From contig CAYXKD010000009.1 in the NCBI GenBank assembly GCA_964464625.1, positions 1 to 52,048 of the forward strand: a stretch of DNA of 52,048 nucleotides. The letters are read 5' to 3'. This document shows positions 1 through 8,092 of the stretch, in pieces. The notes beneath the pieces are model-generated. The model saw only the letters and a list, made by a program, of their open reading frames with translations. It had not been told where the DNA came from and did no database searches. This DNA comes from JAAZIN01 sp964464625. Its GTDB lineage: Bacteria > Bacillota > Dethiobacteria > DTU022. The position numbers and the translations under genes are program-made. Within the stretch, counting starts at the first letter, position 1, and each line of letters opens with the position of its first letter.

Positions 1-1594
1 CTTCCAGCCAGGCCTTGTAGAATTCTTCGCCGTCGCTGTATTCGACTGCATTCTGACATGCTTCTTCATCCCAGTAAAAGTGCGCCTTTTTATCGGAGAG
101 GATCTCGGCTATGCGGCCCATGGAATATGATCGCGAGGAGAGGCTCTCATCTCCGCCGGCCGAAGTGAGCTGCCACAGCCGGGTGTAGAAGGGGACGCCC
201 AGGATGAGCTTCTCCGGGGGCACCTCTTCTAGAACTCGCTGGATGCCCCGTTCAACCCAGGGCAGCGAGGCTACCGGGCCCGGTACGGAGGCATTCTCCC
301 AGTGTTCATCGTAAGCCATGAGTGCAATATAGTCGGCTGCTTCGGCCAGGGCGCCGCGGTCATAACCTTTACTCCAGTTGGGCTCTCCGGAGACCATGGT
401 CACCGCAACGGACAGAACCAGGCCCTCTTCGGCGCAGAGGGGGGCCAGTTCACGGACAAACTGGGTGTAATGATCACCGTAGGTATAGTGGAAATTCTCA
501 AAGTCCAGGTTGATTCCATCCAGATCGTAAAGGCGGGCGTAGATCAGGATCTGGTCGATGACTTTGCGCCGCAGCGAGGAGCTGGAAAGCACGGCGGCTG
601 TTATTTCACGGTCAAAGGAATTGCTCACCATGCCCCAAAGCAGGTAGCCTTTTTCCTTTGCCCAGTTGACGTAAAGGGGGTCGGCTATGTTCTTCATGTT
701 TCCTTCGCTGTCCAGCAGGTGAAACCAGGTGGGCGACAGGATCTGCAGGGAGGGCATCGCCGGGATGGTTTCGACATTGGGGTTGGGGTAGGCAAATTCC
801 CAGGTCATCACCAGGGGAGCAGGCGGCAGGACCTTTGATTTGCTTTGCTCCTGAGCCGGCGCTTTGTCCCGGTCCGGATAAGGGCCCAGGGATAGCAGGG
901 TTTTGCCGGGGAGGTAACCGGTGATCCCGCCGGCAGTGCGTACCAGGGTCCATTTTCCACCGGCAATTTCCTTTTCAACGCGCACAGTGTCGCCCTCGTG
1001 CAGAAGGGCCAGGTATGGGTAGCGCAGGCCGGGCCCCTGGCGAAGCCTGACTGTTCGGGAGGCGATCCCGGCCAGCTCCGCGGAGGCGCCGGCGGGATCC
1101 ACGACCACCGTATCCGTCTCCTCATGATAATCAACGGCAATATTGTAGAAGCCGGCCAGGAAGAGCAGGGGTAAAAAAAGCTTATCTCCCTCACTATGCA
1201 GGGGGAAGCGCAGATCCACGGGGCGCAGGTTGACCTCGGCGGTGAGCCTGTCGCTATACATATGGACGACCCGGTCTGCGGTGGTAATCACCGCTGTCTG
1301 CTCCTTTTCATCCCAGAAAAGGTGCGGGTCAATGTGGTTCTGCAGCGTCTCCACATCGATAAAGATCTCCTCATCGGCCAGCCTGACCCTGTTTTCGCCG
1401 ATCTTGTTGTTACCCACCACGAGGAGGGTCCCTTCGCCCCAGGGTGCATGAAAAAATCCCGGAGCGAGATAAAGCAGCAGTGCCGCCGCCGCGATGAGCG
1501 GCAGCGCTAGCGGGAGCAGGGGGAATGCCGCTTTTTTTCTCCTGCCGGGGGGGGCGGCTCCTGAATATGGAGTGCCCGGAATGCCGCTTTTCAT
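1..1594 (-). CDS. GH18-family hydrolase with SH3 and stalk domains (partial, C-terminus beyond window)
   Basis: The frame is open from ATG 1594 to the window edge, giving 531 residues without a stop. A membrane anchor or signal segment lies at about residues 25-50. It is followed by a copper-amine-oxidase-N-like stalk domain (about 55-175), a bacterial SH3 domain (about 180-245, core TVRLRQGPGLRY) and a GH18 catalytic domain from about 265. The GH18 motif DGINLDFEN carries the expected catalytic Glu near residue 366. This architecture is that of YaaH/YdhD/SleL-type enzymes that cleave spore cortex or cell-wall glycan, so an exported peptidoglycan N-acetylglucosaminidase or muramidase role is inferred. 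The ribosome binding site GGGAGG sits 7 bases before the ATG. The substrate is not proven by the sequence. Confidence 0.85.
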   Translation of the reverse strand, partial: MKSGIPGTPYSGAAPPGRRKKAAFPLLPLALPLIAAAALLLYLAPGFFHAPWGEGTLLVVGNNKIGENRVRLADEEIFIDVETLQNHIDPHLFWDEKEQTAVITTADRVVHMYSDRLTAEVNLRPVDLRFPLHSEGDKLFLPLLFLAGFYNIAVDYHEETDTVVVDPAGASAELAGIASRTVRLRQGPGLRYPYLALLHEGDTVRVEKEIAGGKWTLVRTAGGITGYLPGKTLLSLGPYPDRDKAPAQEQSKSKVLPPAPLVMTWEFAYPNPNVETIPAMPSLQILSPTWFHLLDSEGNMKNIADPLYVNWAKEKGYLLWGMVSNSFDREITAAVLSSSSLRRKVIDQILIYARLYDLDGINLDFENFHYTYGDHYTQFVRELAPLCAEEGLVLSVAVTMVSGEPNWSKGYDRGALAEAADYIALMAYDEHWENASVPGPVASLPWVERGIQRVLEEVPPEKLILGVPFYTRLWQLTSAGGDESLSSRSYSMGRIAEILSDKKAHFYWDEEACQNAVEYSDGEEFYKAWLE

Positions 1595-1954
1595 ATGTAT
1601 ATCCTCCCGCCTGTAAAATAGATATATATTTCTACCAGGTGCTGCTGTAATCCTTTACCGGGGCGGTAAAATATTGGTTTCTTTCATTGCTGCGCCGCTT
1701 TGAAAACTGTCCCATTATTCAAGGGAGCGGGGAGGTCTCACGGGCGGGTGGAAACAGCGTGTTGAGAATCTATAAGCCTGTCCGAACACTCTTAAACAGT
1801 ATTGACGGCTCCGGATGAGAAGGATATTTGCGTTATTCCCGAATTTGTATTTTAGAAGGTTACAGTGTCGGCGCCAGGCTGTAGAATAAAAGAGGATCAG
1901 ACTTTTTGGCTGTTTGTGTGTATTACTGTATGAAAGGCAAAGGGCGGTGGGCGG
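1595..1954. other. Divergent intergenic region, 360 bp, no gene seen
   Basis: This region separates the GH18 gene (minus) from the sigma factor (plus). It holds a short perfect inverted repeat, TTTACC-GGGGC-GGTAAA at 1654-1670, and a candidate sigma-A promoter at 1802-1830. No ORF with a convincing ribosome binding site was seen on either strand. Confidence 0.6.
1802..1830 (+). promoter_or_regulatory. Candidate sigma-A promoter for the ECF sigma operon
   Basis: TTGACG (1802-1807) and TATTTG (1825-1830) are separated by exactly 17 bases. The -35 is 5/6 and the -10 about 3-4/6 of consensus. The leader to the sigma-factor start would be about 120 nt. ECF operons are often also self-activated, but I could not identify an ECF-type promoter here. 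Confidence 0.35.
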
Positions 1955-2461
1955 ATGCCCCAGGAACTGTTGAAGGAAATGGTGGAAGAGCATGGGAAGG
2001 CGGTTTACCGCCTGGCCTTGCGCTATACCGGTGACGGTCATCTTGCTGAAGACATTGCCCAGGAGACATTTCTGAGAGCCTGCGCCGGACTGCACGGATA
2101 CGACCGGAGCAGGCCCGCCGGGCCCTGGCTGCTGCGCATTGCCTTAAACCTCTGCCGTAACCGGCGGCGCTCCGCGCGGGAGATCCCTATGGAAGAGAAA
2201 ATCAGGGCGGCAGAGGCGGATCCGGGGCCCGGTCCGGAACATATTTATCTGCAGCGTGAAAGGGAACGGGAGCTCGCGGAGGTGCTGCATGCCCTGCCTT
2301 TAAAATACCGCGAGGTTCTGATCCTGAAGCATGTAAATGAGTTGAGTTACGCGGAGATAGGCGCCGTTCTCGGCCTTAGACTCAGCCTGGTGAAAAACAG
2401 GCTCTACCGGGGCCGGATCATGTTGCGCGAGGCGCTGCAAAAGGGGGAGTATAACCGGTGA
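1955..2461 (+). CDS. ECF-type RNA polymerase sigma factor
   Basis: A protein of 168 residues with the two-domain layout of extracytoplasmic-function sigma factors. Region 2 covers about residues 10-75, with AEDIAQETFLRA as the typical core-binding helix. Region 4 covers about 110-165 and contains LPLKYREVLILKH followed by the DNA-recognition helix LSYAEIGAVLGL. It should direct RNA polymerase to a small regulon that includes its own operon. Its stop overlaps the next start in GTGA, so it is translationally coupled to the anti-sigma factor. The group of ECF factor cannot be assigned by eye. Upstream of the ATG is a G-rich stretch rather than a textbook Shine-Dalgarno. Confidence 0.93.
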   Translation: MPQELLKEMVEEHGKAVYRLALRYTGDGHLAEDIAQETFLRACAGLHGYDRSRPAGPWLLRIALNLCRNRRRSAREIPMEEKIRAAEADPGPGPEHIYLQRERERELAEVLHALPLKYREVLILKHVNELSYAEIGAVLGLRLSLVKNRLYRGRIMLREALQKGEYNR

Positions 2462-2937
2462 AAAAATGTCCCGGCCCGCTGACCTGGCAGGCTGTGGTGG
2501 ATGGCGAAGAAGAGGAAGCGCACTACAGGGCGCACCTTGAGTGCTGCCCCGCCTGCCGGGCGGTGTACAGTGAGATCAAGGAGGCGGCAGAGCTGGCCCA
2601 TGGCCTGCGCTGTGAAGCGGTCCCCGCTCCCGATTTTACCGGCAGGCTCATCGCAAGGGTGCGCAGCAGGGTTGCCGCTCCCTTCCCGGCGGGGCTTGTG
2701 GCGCTGCTGCTCTTCGCAATGGCCGTCCTGGCGGCGCTGCTGCTGGATCCCGGCGCCGTGAACTGGTGGTTGAGCGTGGGCATAACCCGCAGCTGCGGCC
2801 TGCTCATGGATCTCATCTTCAGGATAATCGGCTTCGGACGGAGCCTTAACCCGGCCTGGTTGCTTGCAACGGCCGTGCTCCTTGTTTTGCTGGAGCTGGC
2901 AGTGCTGGGGAGATTAAAAACGGTGGGGGAATGGTAA
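2458..2937 (+). CDS. Zinc-finger (ZAS-type) anti-sigma factor, membrane protein
   Basis: A protein of 159 residues starting at GTG 2458, overlapping the sigma gene by 4 bases. The N-terminus carries HLECCPAC, the H-x3-C-x2-C zinc motif of ZAS anti-sigma domains. Two hydrophobic segments follow, at about residues 78-100 and 130-155. The protein would hold the upstream ECF sigma factor at the membrane and release it on an envelope signal; this is inferred from the family and gene order. The last codons overlap the start of the following gene by 7 bases. The extracytoplasmic loop between the membrane segments is short, so the stress signal is probably sensed by a partner or in the membrane. Confidence 0.88.
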   Translation: MKKCPGPLTWQAVVDGEEEEAHYRAHLECCPACRAVYSEIKEAAELAHGLRCEAVPAPDFTGRLIARVRSRVAAPFPAGLVALLLFAMAVLAALLLDPGAVNWWLSVGITRSCGLLMDLIFRIIGFGRSLNPAWLLATAVLLVLLELAVLGRLKTVGEW

Positions 2938-4382
2938 AGATGAAAAAAATGAAGTGGGCAGTGCTCCTTTTGCTGGCCCTGGTGCTGCTTGGAACGGGCG
3001 CAGGCGCCGGCGGGAACGTGATTGAAGGAGACATCAACAAGACTGCGGGGAGTCTGGAGATCGGCCGCGGCACCACGGTGAACGGTAACGTCACATTGAA
3101 CATGGGTGAAATAGAAATTCTCGGTACTGTCAATGGGGATGTGGACAGCAATATGGGCCAGGTCACCGTTCACGGAGAGGTCAACGGGGATGTGGAGGCC
3201 AACATGGGCCAGGTGATCATCGTGGGAAGCGTGAGCGGCAACGTGGTGGCGCGGATGGGCGAGGTGATCGTGGAGGGATCGGTGGGCAGAAATGTGAAAG
3301 CCGAGCTGGGTGCAGTCCGCATCAGGGGCAGCGTGGGCGGTGATGTTGACAGCGGCTTAGGTGAGCTGCGCATCCCCGGGGAGGTGCTGGGCAATGTGAC
3401 CAGCAAGGGAAAGAACGTGATCATCACCGGGACCGTCCGCGGCGATATCGATCTCGACCGCGGCATTGTTGAGCTTGGACCGGAAAGTGAAGTGGGCGGA
3501 AGGATTTATGTGGGCAAGGGTATGGTCAAGGCTGCCGGGAGCGCCAGGAGGGGCGCCGTGGTGGTGGAGGAAGAACTCAGCGAAGCGGAGATCGAAAGGT
3601 TGTTTGGCTCCAGGGGATACCGTTTCCACGGTCTCGACGATTTTGGCGATTTGGGAGAGATCCTGGATCAAGTTTTCGACGGTATCGGCCGTGCTTTTAG
3701 CAATATCAAACTGTCACCGGGGAACTGGCGAATTATTCCCCCGGTGTCCTGGTTAGGCTGGAGGGGGCATGTGGCCAGAGGCATGTTGAATATGGTGGTG
3801 CTTTTCGCCATATCTGCCCTTACTTTCGCCCTTTTCCCGCGGCATGTCCAATCCGCCGGTGAGAGCCTTATCTCCCGGCCCGGCCCGGTAGTCGGCTGGG
3901 GGCTGCTCGCCCTGGTTCTGGCCGCGCCGCTTGCAGTTCTACTGGCGATTACTCTTATCGGCATCCCCCTTATCTTTGTGGAGATGCTGGCGCTGGCGCT
4001 GGCCGCTATCCTGGGCTATACAGCTCTGTCCCGCTTTGTGGGTGAAAAGGTTGCCGGCGCTGTATCCACCGGTATGGTGAATCCTATGGGGGCGATAGCT
4101 CTTGGCGTGCTCATCCTCGGCGCCATCAGCATGGTTCCTCTGGCCGGATCCCTCTTCTCCATGATGCTCTTTATTCTGGCAGTGGGAGCAGCCCTGGCCA
4201 CCCGCTTCGGTACGCTTCCCATGGCGGCTCCCTCCGGGGGTGCGGCTGCGCCGCCTCCGGGCGCCGCTGCAGGCCCGGCGGTGGAAACAGATAAGGGGCT
4301 GCTGCCGGCGGGACACCGGGAAGAGGATAAGGAGATGACAGAGGGAAGGGAAGAAGAAAAGGGAGAGGGTGGGGAAGGATAA
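2931..4382 (+). CDS. Secreted/membrane beta-solenoid protein with bactofilin-like repeats
   Basis: A protein of 483 residues. A cleavable-looking signal peptide (residues 4-26) is followed by a region of about 150 residues built from seven to eight imperfect 17-residue repeats. Example units are GDVDSNMGQVTVHGEVN and GDVEANMGQVIIVGSVS, as expected for a right-handed beta-solenoid of the bactofilin or polymer-forming type. After a linker (about 190-270) come about four to five transmembrane segments (about 285-430), and then a charged, Ala/Pro/Glu-rich tail. It is the third gene of the sigma/anti-sigma operon and overlaps the anti-sigma gene by 7 bases. It is therefore a likely target or signal partner of that sigma pathway. 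No enzymatic motif is seen. An alternative ATG lies at 2940. Confidence 0.8.
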   Translation: MVKMKKMKWAVLLLLALVLLGTGAGAGGNVIEGDINKTAGSLEIGRGTTVNGNVTLNMGEIEILGTVNGDVDSNMGQVTVHGEVNGDVEANMGQVIIVGSVSGNVVARMGEVIVEGSVGRNVKAELGAVRIRGSVGGDVDSGLGELRIPGEVLGNVTSKGKNVIITGTVRGDIDLDRGIVELGPESEVGGRIYVGKGMVKAAGSARRGAVVVEEELSEAEIERLFGSRGYRFHGLDDFGDLGEILDQVFDGIGRAFSNIKLSPGNWRIIPPVSWLGWRGHVARGMLNMVVLFAISALTFALFPRHVQSAGESLISRPGPVVGWGLLALVLAAPLAVLLAITLIGIPLIFVEMLALALAAILGYTALSRFVGEKVAGAVSTGMVNPMGAIALGVLILGAISMVPLAGSLFSMMLFILAVGAALATRFGTLPMAAPSGGAAAPPPGAAAGPAVETDKGLLPAGHREEDKEMTEGREEEKGEGGEG

Positions 4383-4402
4383 AGAGTAGAAGCATAAGAC
4401 CC

Positions 4403-4441
4403 GGGCTCCGGCCTGATCCCGGAATGGGAATGCCGGGGCCC
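4403..4441. terminator. GC-rich hairpin between convergent genes
   Basis: GGGCTCCGGC (4403-4412) pairs with GCCGGGGCCC (4432-4441) with a single mismatch. It lies between the end of the solenoid gene and the end of the ABC permease gene on the other strand. No strong T-run follows on either strand, so termination activity is uncertain. Confidence 0.35.
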
Positions 4442-4463
4442 CGATTCCAACCATGTAGTCGGA

Positions 4464-6329
4464 TTATTTTGTCCGGATTCTTTTTGATGTGGTGACGATT
4501 TCAACGTGGAAACCCTTCCGGCTCTGCCGTACCGTGGCCGCCATGAAGCCGAAGAAGAAGGCTGCCCAGATGCCTCCTGTGATGGCGGCGCCCGAGGCTG
4601 TTCGCCAGAAAGGCGCCCAGGAAAAAGGCCGTAACAGCAGGGAGAGAAGGTAAAGGGGCAGTCCCGGAAAGCTCCAGGTAAAGGGAACAGGGGCTATTCC
4701 CTGCAGCAGGCGGGCCAGCTCCGCCGGGGCGAACATGATGCACAGGCCGCCGGACATGAGCAGGATCAGGATCAGATTGAGCAGGAACATGAGCCAGACC
4801 GCTCCGGGGGCGATGCGCTGCCGGGGATTGTCGGGGTGAAAGCGGCAGTTGTTGATGGAGAAGAAAAGCCCCATGGCACTGGCGGCCAGTGTGAGCAGGA
4901 TGGCGCCTGCAGCCATCAACAGCGCCATCGATGTGGAGAGTCCTGTGGCCAGGGCGGTGCCCAGCAGCATTGACTCCATCAGGATCAGGGTGGGCAGAGC
5001 CGCAGCAGCGAGTTTGCCCCAGACCACCGGCCATCCGGCCAGGGGCACGCTGTTTAAAATCCACTCCGACTCTCCCTCCCGCCCGAAAGATTGCGCGGCC
5101 ATGTTCCCGCTGAACATGATCGTGTAGATTGTCAGGATCGAGACCAGCGAAGCCTGGGAGGATCCGCCGGGCAGGAAGATGTGCTGCCCGATAAAGAAAG
5201 CCAGGAGGATGAGGGGGATCAGGTAGCCGAACCATTCGCGGCTGTCCCGCTTCAGGTAGAGCAGGTCCTTTTTGGCTACAGCCCACATCCCCCGCCAGGA
5301 TGAGCTTTTCACAGCGGCTTCTGGAGAGATGGGCAGGTAGAGGGAGCGCTCATCTCCAGGCAGTGCTTCTGCGGTCCTCTTTTCCCGGTGGCGCCCCTTT
5401 CTGCTGTGGCGGCCCCCTTCACCCTGGGTCAATGTGATCCAGCCGCGCCGGAACCCTCTCTCAACGAGCAGAAAGGCCGCGCCGAGGATGGCCGCTCCCA
5501 GCGCGAGCAGGAGCAGGCTCCAGCCCAGGCCGCTCCACTGGTTGCCGGCGGCAGCCCCGGCAAGAGCCCGGGAGGCCCAGCCCCAGGGGAAAAAATCCAT
5601 CACCCGCATCAGTTCCTGCTGCCGGCCCAGCCATCCTGAAAGGTCAAGCTGCTCGTTGCCCTGGATGATCAGGTTGGGGATCTGGAAGAAGAGAGCGATA
5701 AGCAGGCCGCCGACACCGCCCAGCAGCCCCACCGCCTCGCGGCTCCGGTGCGGCGGGACGATCCGCATCACCAGCAGATTCAGAAGCTCGGCCAGAGCGA
5801 TCCCCGTTGCCCACAGGCCCAGGGCCACGAGCACCGCCCAGAGATAAAATAGCGGGCCGGCGCCGAAAAGAAAACCGTAGAACAGCGCGGGCAGAAAAAT
5901 AAAGATGAGCACGGTAATAAAACCGCCTCCGGCCACGACGAGCGATTTTACGGCAAAGACAGCCCGGGTGGAGAGAGGCGCCATGAAGAGCAACTCCAGG
6001 TCATCGGACATGTATAGCGTGGCGAAAGCAGTGGTGATTCCAAAGAAAATAAGGCCGCAAAAGCCTGCCAAAAAGAATAACGAGAGAAAAGAGCGGCCAA
6101 TATCGGGCGTCTGTTCGCTCAGGGCGCCGTACGAGAGTTGAGCCAGGAAAAACAGCAGGGAAAGGAGCAGCAGGGGGGTGAGGGCAGCCCCGATGAGCGC
6201 TCCCCTGGGCCAGTGGCGGATTTTGTTCCAGGTAACGCGCAGCTGAGCGGCAAGGAGCAGCTTGAAATCCTGTCCGAAGGAGCGGGCCGGCGGGGCTTCA
6301 GTGAGCGGTGTGGGAAGGTCGATGATCAA
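4464..6329 (-). CDS. ABC exporter permease subunit
   Basis: A protein of 621 residues, strongly hydrophobic, with about 12 predicted membrane-spanning segments in two halves. The halves are separated by a basic cytoplasmic loop at about residues 300-350 (lysine/arginine-rich, containing GGRHSRKGRHREKR). The sequence pattern fits the large ABC-2-like exporter permeases of Firmicutes. Its start overlaps the stop of the ATPase gene by 4 bases, so the two form one transport unit. There is no substrate-binding protein gene, which argues for export rather than import. The substrate cannot be told from sequence. Confidence 0.87.
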   Translation of the reverse strand: MIIDLPTPLTEAPPARSFGQDFKLLLAAQLRVTWNKIRHWPRGALIGAALTPLLLLSLLFFLAQLSYGALSEQTPDIGRSFLSLFFLAGFCGLIFFGITTAFATLYMSDDLELLFMAPLSTRAVFAVKSLVVAGGGFITVLIFIFLPALFYGFLFGAGPLFYLWAVLVALGLWATGIALAELLNLLVMRIVPPHRSREAVGLLGGVGGLLIALFFQIPNLIIQGNEQLDLSGWLGRQQELMRVMDFFPWGWASRALAGAAAGNQWSGLGWSLLLLALGAAILGAAFLLVERGFRRGWITLTQGEGGRHSRKGRHREKRTAEALPGDERSLYLPISPEAAVKSSSWRGMWAVAKKDLLYLKRDSREWFGYLIPLILLAFFIGQHIFLPGGSSQASLVSILTIYTIMFSGNMAAQSFGREGESEWILNSVPLAGWPVVWGKLAAAALPTLILMESMLLGTALATGLSTSMALLMAAGAILLTLAASAMGLFFSINNCRFHPDNPRQRIAPGAVWLMFLLNLILILLMSGGLCIMFAPAELARLLQGIAPVPFTWSFPGLPLYLLSLLLRPFSWAPFWRTASGAAITGGIWAAFFFGFMAATVRQSRKGFHVEIVTTSKRIRTK

Positions 6330-7117
6330 TGGTTGCCCGCCTCCTCCAGGCTCCGGATCAGCTCGGCATCCTCCATGCCGCCCGTCAGTTCCAGAAAGAT
6401 ATCTTCAAGGCTCTCATCGGCATGGCCCACCTGCCGCCGGAGCTCTTCCGGGCTGCCCTGGGCAATGAGCCGGCCCTGCTGCAGGATGCCCACGCGGTGG
6501 CACATTCGCTCGGCAATCTCGAGGATATGGGTGGAGACGAAGATGGCTGCCCCCAGGCGGGCCAGCTGCTGCAGCACATTTTTAAGCAGACGGGCGCTGC
6601 GGGGGTCGAGCCCAACGGTGGGCTCATCCATGAGCAGGACCCTGGGGCGGTGGATCAGGGCCGCCGCCAGCACCACTTTCTGGCGCATGCCGTGCGAATA
6701 GCCCTCCAGCAGCTCGTCGGCTCGTTCAGTCAGTTCAAACATGGCCAGGAGCCGTGCTGCCTGCTCCCGGGCGTAATCCGGCGGCATACGGTAAAGATCA
6801 GCCATAAGCGCCAGGAATTCGCGGGCTGTCAGCTTGCCGTAGATCTTGGGCTGATCAGGGACATAGGCGATAAGCGCCTTGGCCCTGGCCGGCTCCCGGC
6901 TAATGTTATAACCGCAGATAAAAGCTTCGCCTGATGTGGGCTCAAGCAGCCCCGTGAGCATGCGAATGGTGGTGGTCTTGCCAGAGCCATTAGGTCCGAG
7001 AAAGCCGTAAATTTCGCCGGCATTGACCTGGAGATCAATATGGTCCACAGCCGTAACCGGACCGAACTGCCGGGTAAGGCCGCTGGTTTTGATCAAACCG
7101 TGGTTCATTGATACCAT
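6326..7117 (-). CDS. ABC transporter ATP-binding protein
   Basis: A protein of 263 residues from ATG 7117. I chose this start because GGAGG lies 5 bases upstream and because a candidate promoter sits at 7153-7181, which would exclude the longer frame that opens at 7156. It has Walker A GPNGSGKT, a divergent signature YSHGMRQK, and Walker B VLLMDEPTVGLDP with the D-loop. The C-terminal part resembles the EcsA/CcmA-type exporter ATPases. It powers the permease encoded immediately downstream and overlapping by 4 bases. Confidence 0.93.
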   Translation of the reverse strand: MVSMNHGLIKTSGLTRQFGPVTAVDHIDLQVNAGEIYGFLGPNGSGKTTTIRMLTGLLEPTSGEAFICGYNISREPARAKALIAYVPDQPKIYGKLTAREFLALMADLYRMPPDYAREQAARLLAMFELTERADELLEGYSHGMRQKVVLAAALIHRPRVLLMDEPTVGLDPRSARLLKNVLQQLARLGAAIFVSTHILEIAERMCHRVGILQQGRLIAQGSPEELRRQVGHADESLEDIFLELTGGMEDAELIRSLEEAGNH

Positions 7118-7152
7118 CCCTTCCTCCAATATGCCTTTCGGGCAACCTTTTA

Positions 7153-7181
7153 ACATTCTATATTGAAGCGTTTATTCCTCC
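7153..7181 (-). promoter_or_regulatory. Candidate sigma-H promoter for the ABC exporter
   Basis: Read on the minus strand, GGAGGAATA (7181-7173), an 11-base spacer and ATAGAATGT (7161-7153) match the Bacillus sigma-H consensus RnAGGAwWW-N11/12-RnnGAATww at all but one position. If real, it links the exporter to the transition to sporulation. The assignment is by eye. Confidence 0.4.
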
Positions 7182-7276
7182 TTCAGAAAGCTGTATTTTT
7201 GGCGACGCAGTCGGGGTCAGGGTAAAAGCTGTGGGCTGCAGCTTGCCATGGTGAGATGCGCGCAGCCTCCTGAACA

Positions 7277-7305
7277 TTGTTATTTCAGAGGTTTTTTGCT
7301 ATACT
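7277..7305 (+). promoter_or_regulatory. Sigma-A promoter of the PP2C/kinase operon
   Basis: TTGTTA (7277-7282), a 17-base spacer and TATACT (7300-7305) form a good sigma-A promoter. Transcription would start near 7312, downstream of the first ATG of the open frame. This supports TTG 7343 as the true start of the phosphatase. Confidence 0.65.
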
Positions 7306-7342
7306 GATTTGGGATTCTTTTATTATTTTTGGAGGTGGCGCC

Positions 7343-8092
7343 TTGCGGGTTGCCGGTTTAACGCATACCGGCCGGGAGCGTTCGCGCAACGAGGACAGTT
7401 ACCTGGTAAAAACGGGAAAAAATTTCTCCATACTGGCTGTGGCGGACGGCATGGGCGGTCATGTGGCGGGAGATGTGGCCAGCGCTTTGGCTGTCCATGT
7501 CTTTGAACGCTACTGGGATGAAATTTACCCCGATGGACTGCCCCCGCCTCATCTTTTTGGCGAAGTAATCGAAAATTTAATCATTAAAGCAAATGACACG
7601 ATTCTTGAGGAGGCGGCCCGTGATTCCTGCAAAGAGGGGATGGGGAGCACACTGACAGCGGGGATGCTTAGCGGCCGCAACCTGATGATCGGCCATATCG
7701 GCGACAGCAGGGCTTACCTGGTGTCAAAGAGTGCCCTGACGCTGCTGACAGAGGATCACTCTCTTGTGGAGCACCTGGTCCAGTCTGGCCGGATGAGCCC
7801 TGAGGAGGCTGACAACCATCCAAAGCGCCATATTCTTGTCAGGGCTCTGGGATCATCTGCTGATATTAAGGTTGATCTGATAAATGTTGAACTCCATGAG
7901 GGGGCTGCGCTTCTTTTTTGCAGCGACGGCCTGACCTCCATGGTACGCGATGAAGAGATTCACCGGATTGCCCTTAAGCATGCCCATCCGCTGCCGGCGG
8001 CGCAGGCCCTCATCCGCCTGGCCAATGAGCGGGGCGGCTGTGACAACATTACGGTAGTATATGCTACTGACATTGGAGGACGGTCCTTTTAA
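7343..8092 (+). CDS. PP2C-family protein serine/threonine phosphatase (PrpC/Stp type)
   Basis: A protein of 249 residues starting at TTG 7343, with GGAGG at 7331-7335 seven bases upstream. The resulting N-terminus MRVAGLTHTGRERSRNED matches the usual start of Stp/PrpC proteins. PP2C motifs appear in order: RNED, VADGMGGHVAGD (metal-binding Asp and Gly), IGDSRAYL, EDHSLV, SDGLTSMV and GCDNITVV. It should dephosphorylate targets of the membrane kinase encoded next. The genes overlap by one base (TAATG), so the pair is coupled. The conserved order phosphatase-kinase-rsgA-rpe is typical of Firmicutes. Confidence 0.96.
   Translation: MRVAGLTHTGRERSRNEDSYLVKTGKNFSILAVADGMGGHVAGDVASALAVHVFERYWDEIYPDGLPPPHLFGEVIENLIIKANDTILEEAARDSCKEGMGSTLTAGMLSGRNLMIGHIGDSRAYLVSKSALTLLTEDHSLVEHLVQSGRMSPEEADNHPKRHILVRALGSSADIKVDLINVELHEGAALLFCSDGLTSMVRDEEIHRIALKHAHPLPAAQALIRLANERGGCDNITVVYATDIGGRSF

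Noticed and set aside
302..838. 178-codon plus-strand frame opposite the GH18 gene
   Set aside because: It is the mirror frame of a real GH18 reading frame with clear catalytic motifs and has no ribosome binding site.
2523..3173. 216-codon minus-strand frame over the anti-sigma and solenoid genes
   Set aside because: It is antisense to two genes with clear domains and overlapping starts.
2931..3500. Internal DNA repeats in the solenoid gene considered as a CRISPR or satellite array
   Set aside because: The 51-bp periodicity follows the 17-residue protein repeat and diverges at third codon positions, so it is coding structure.
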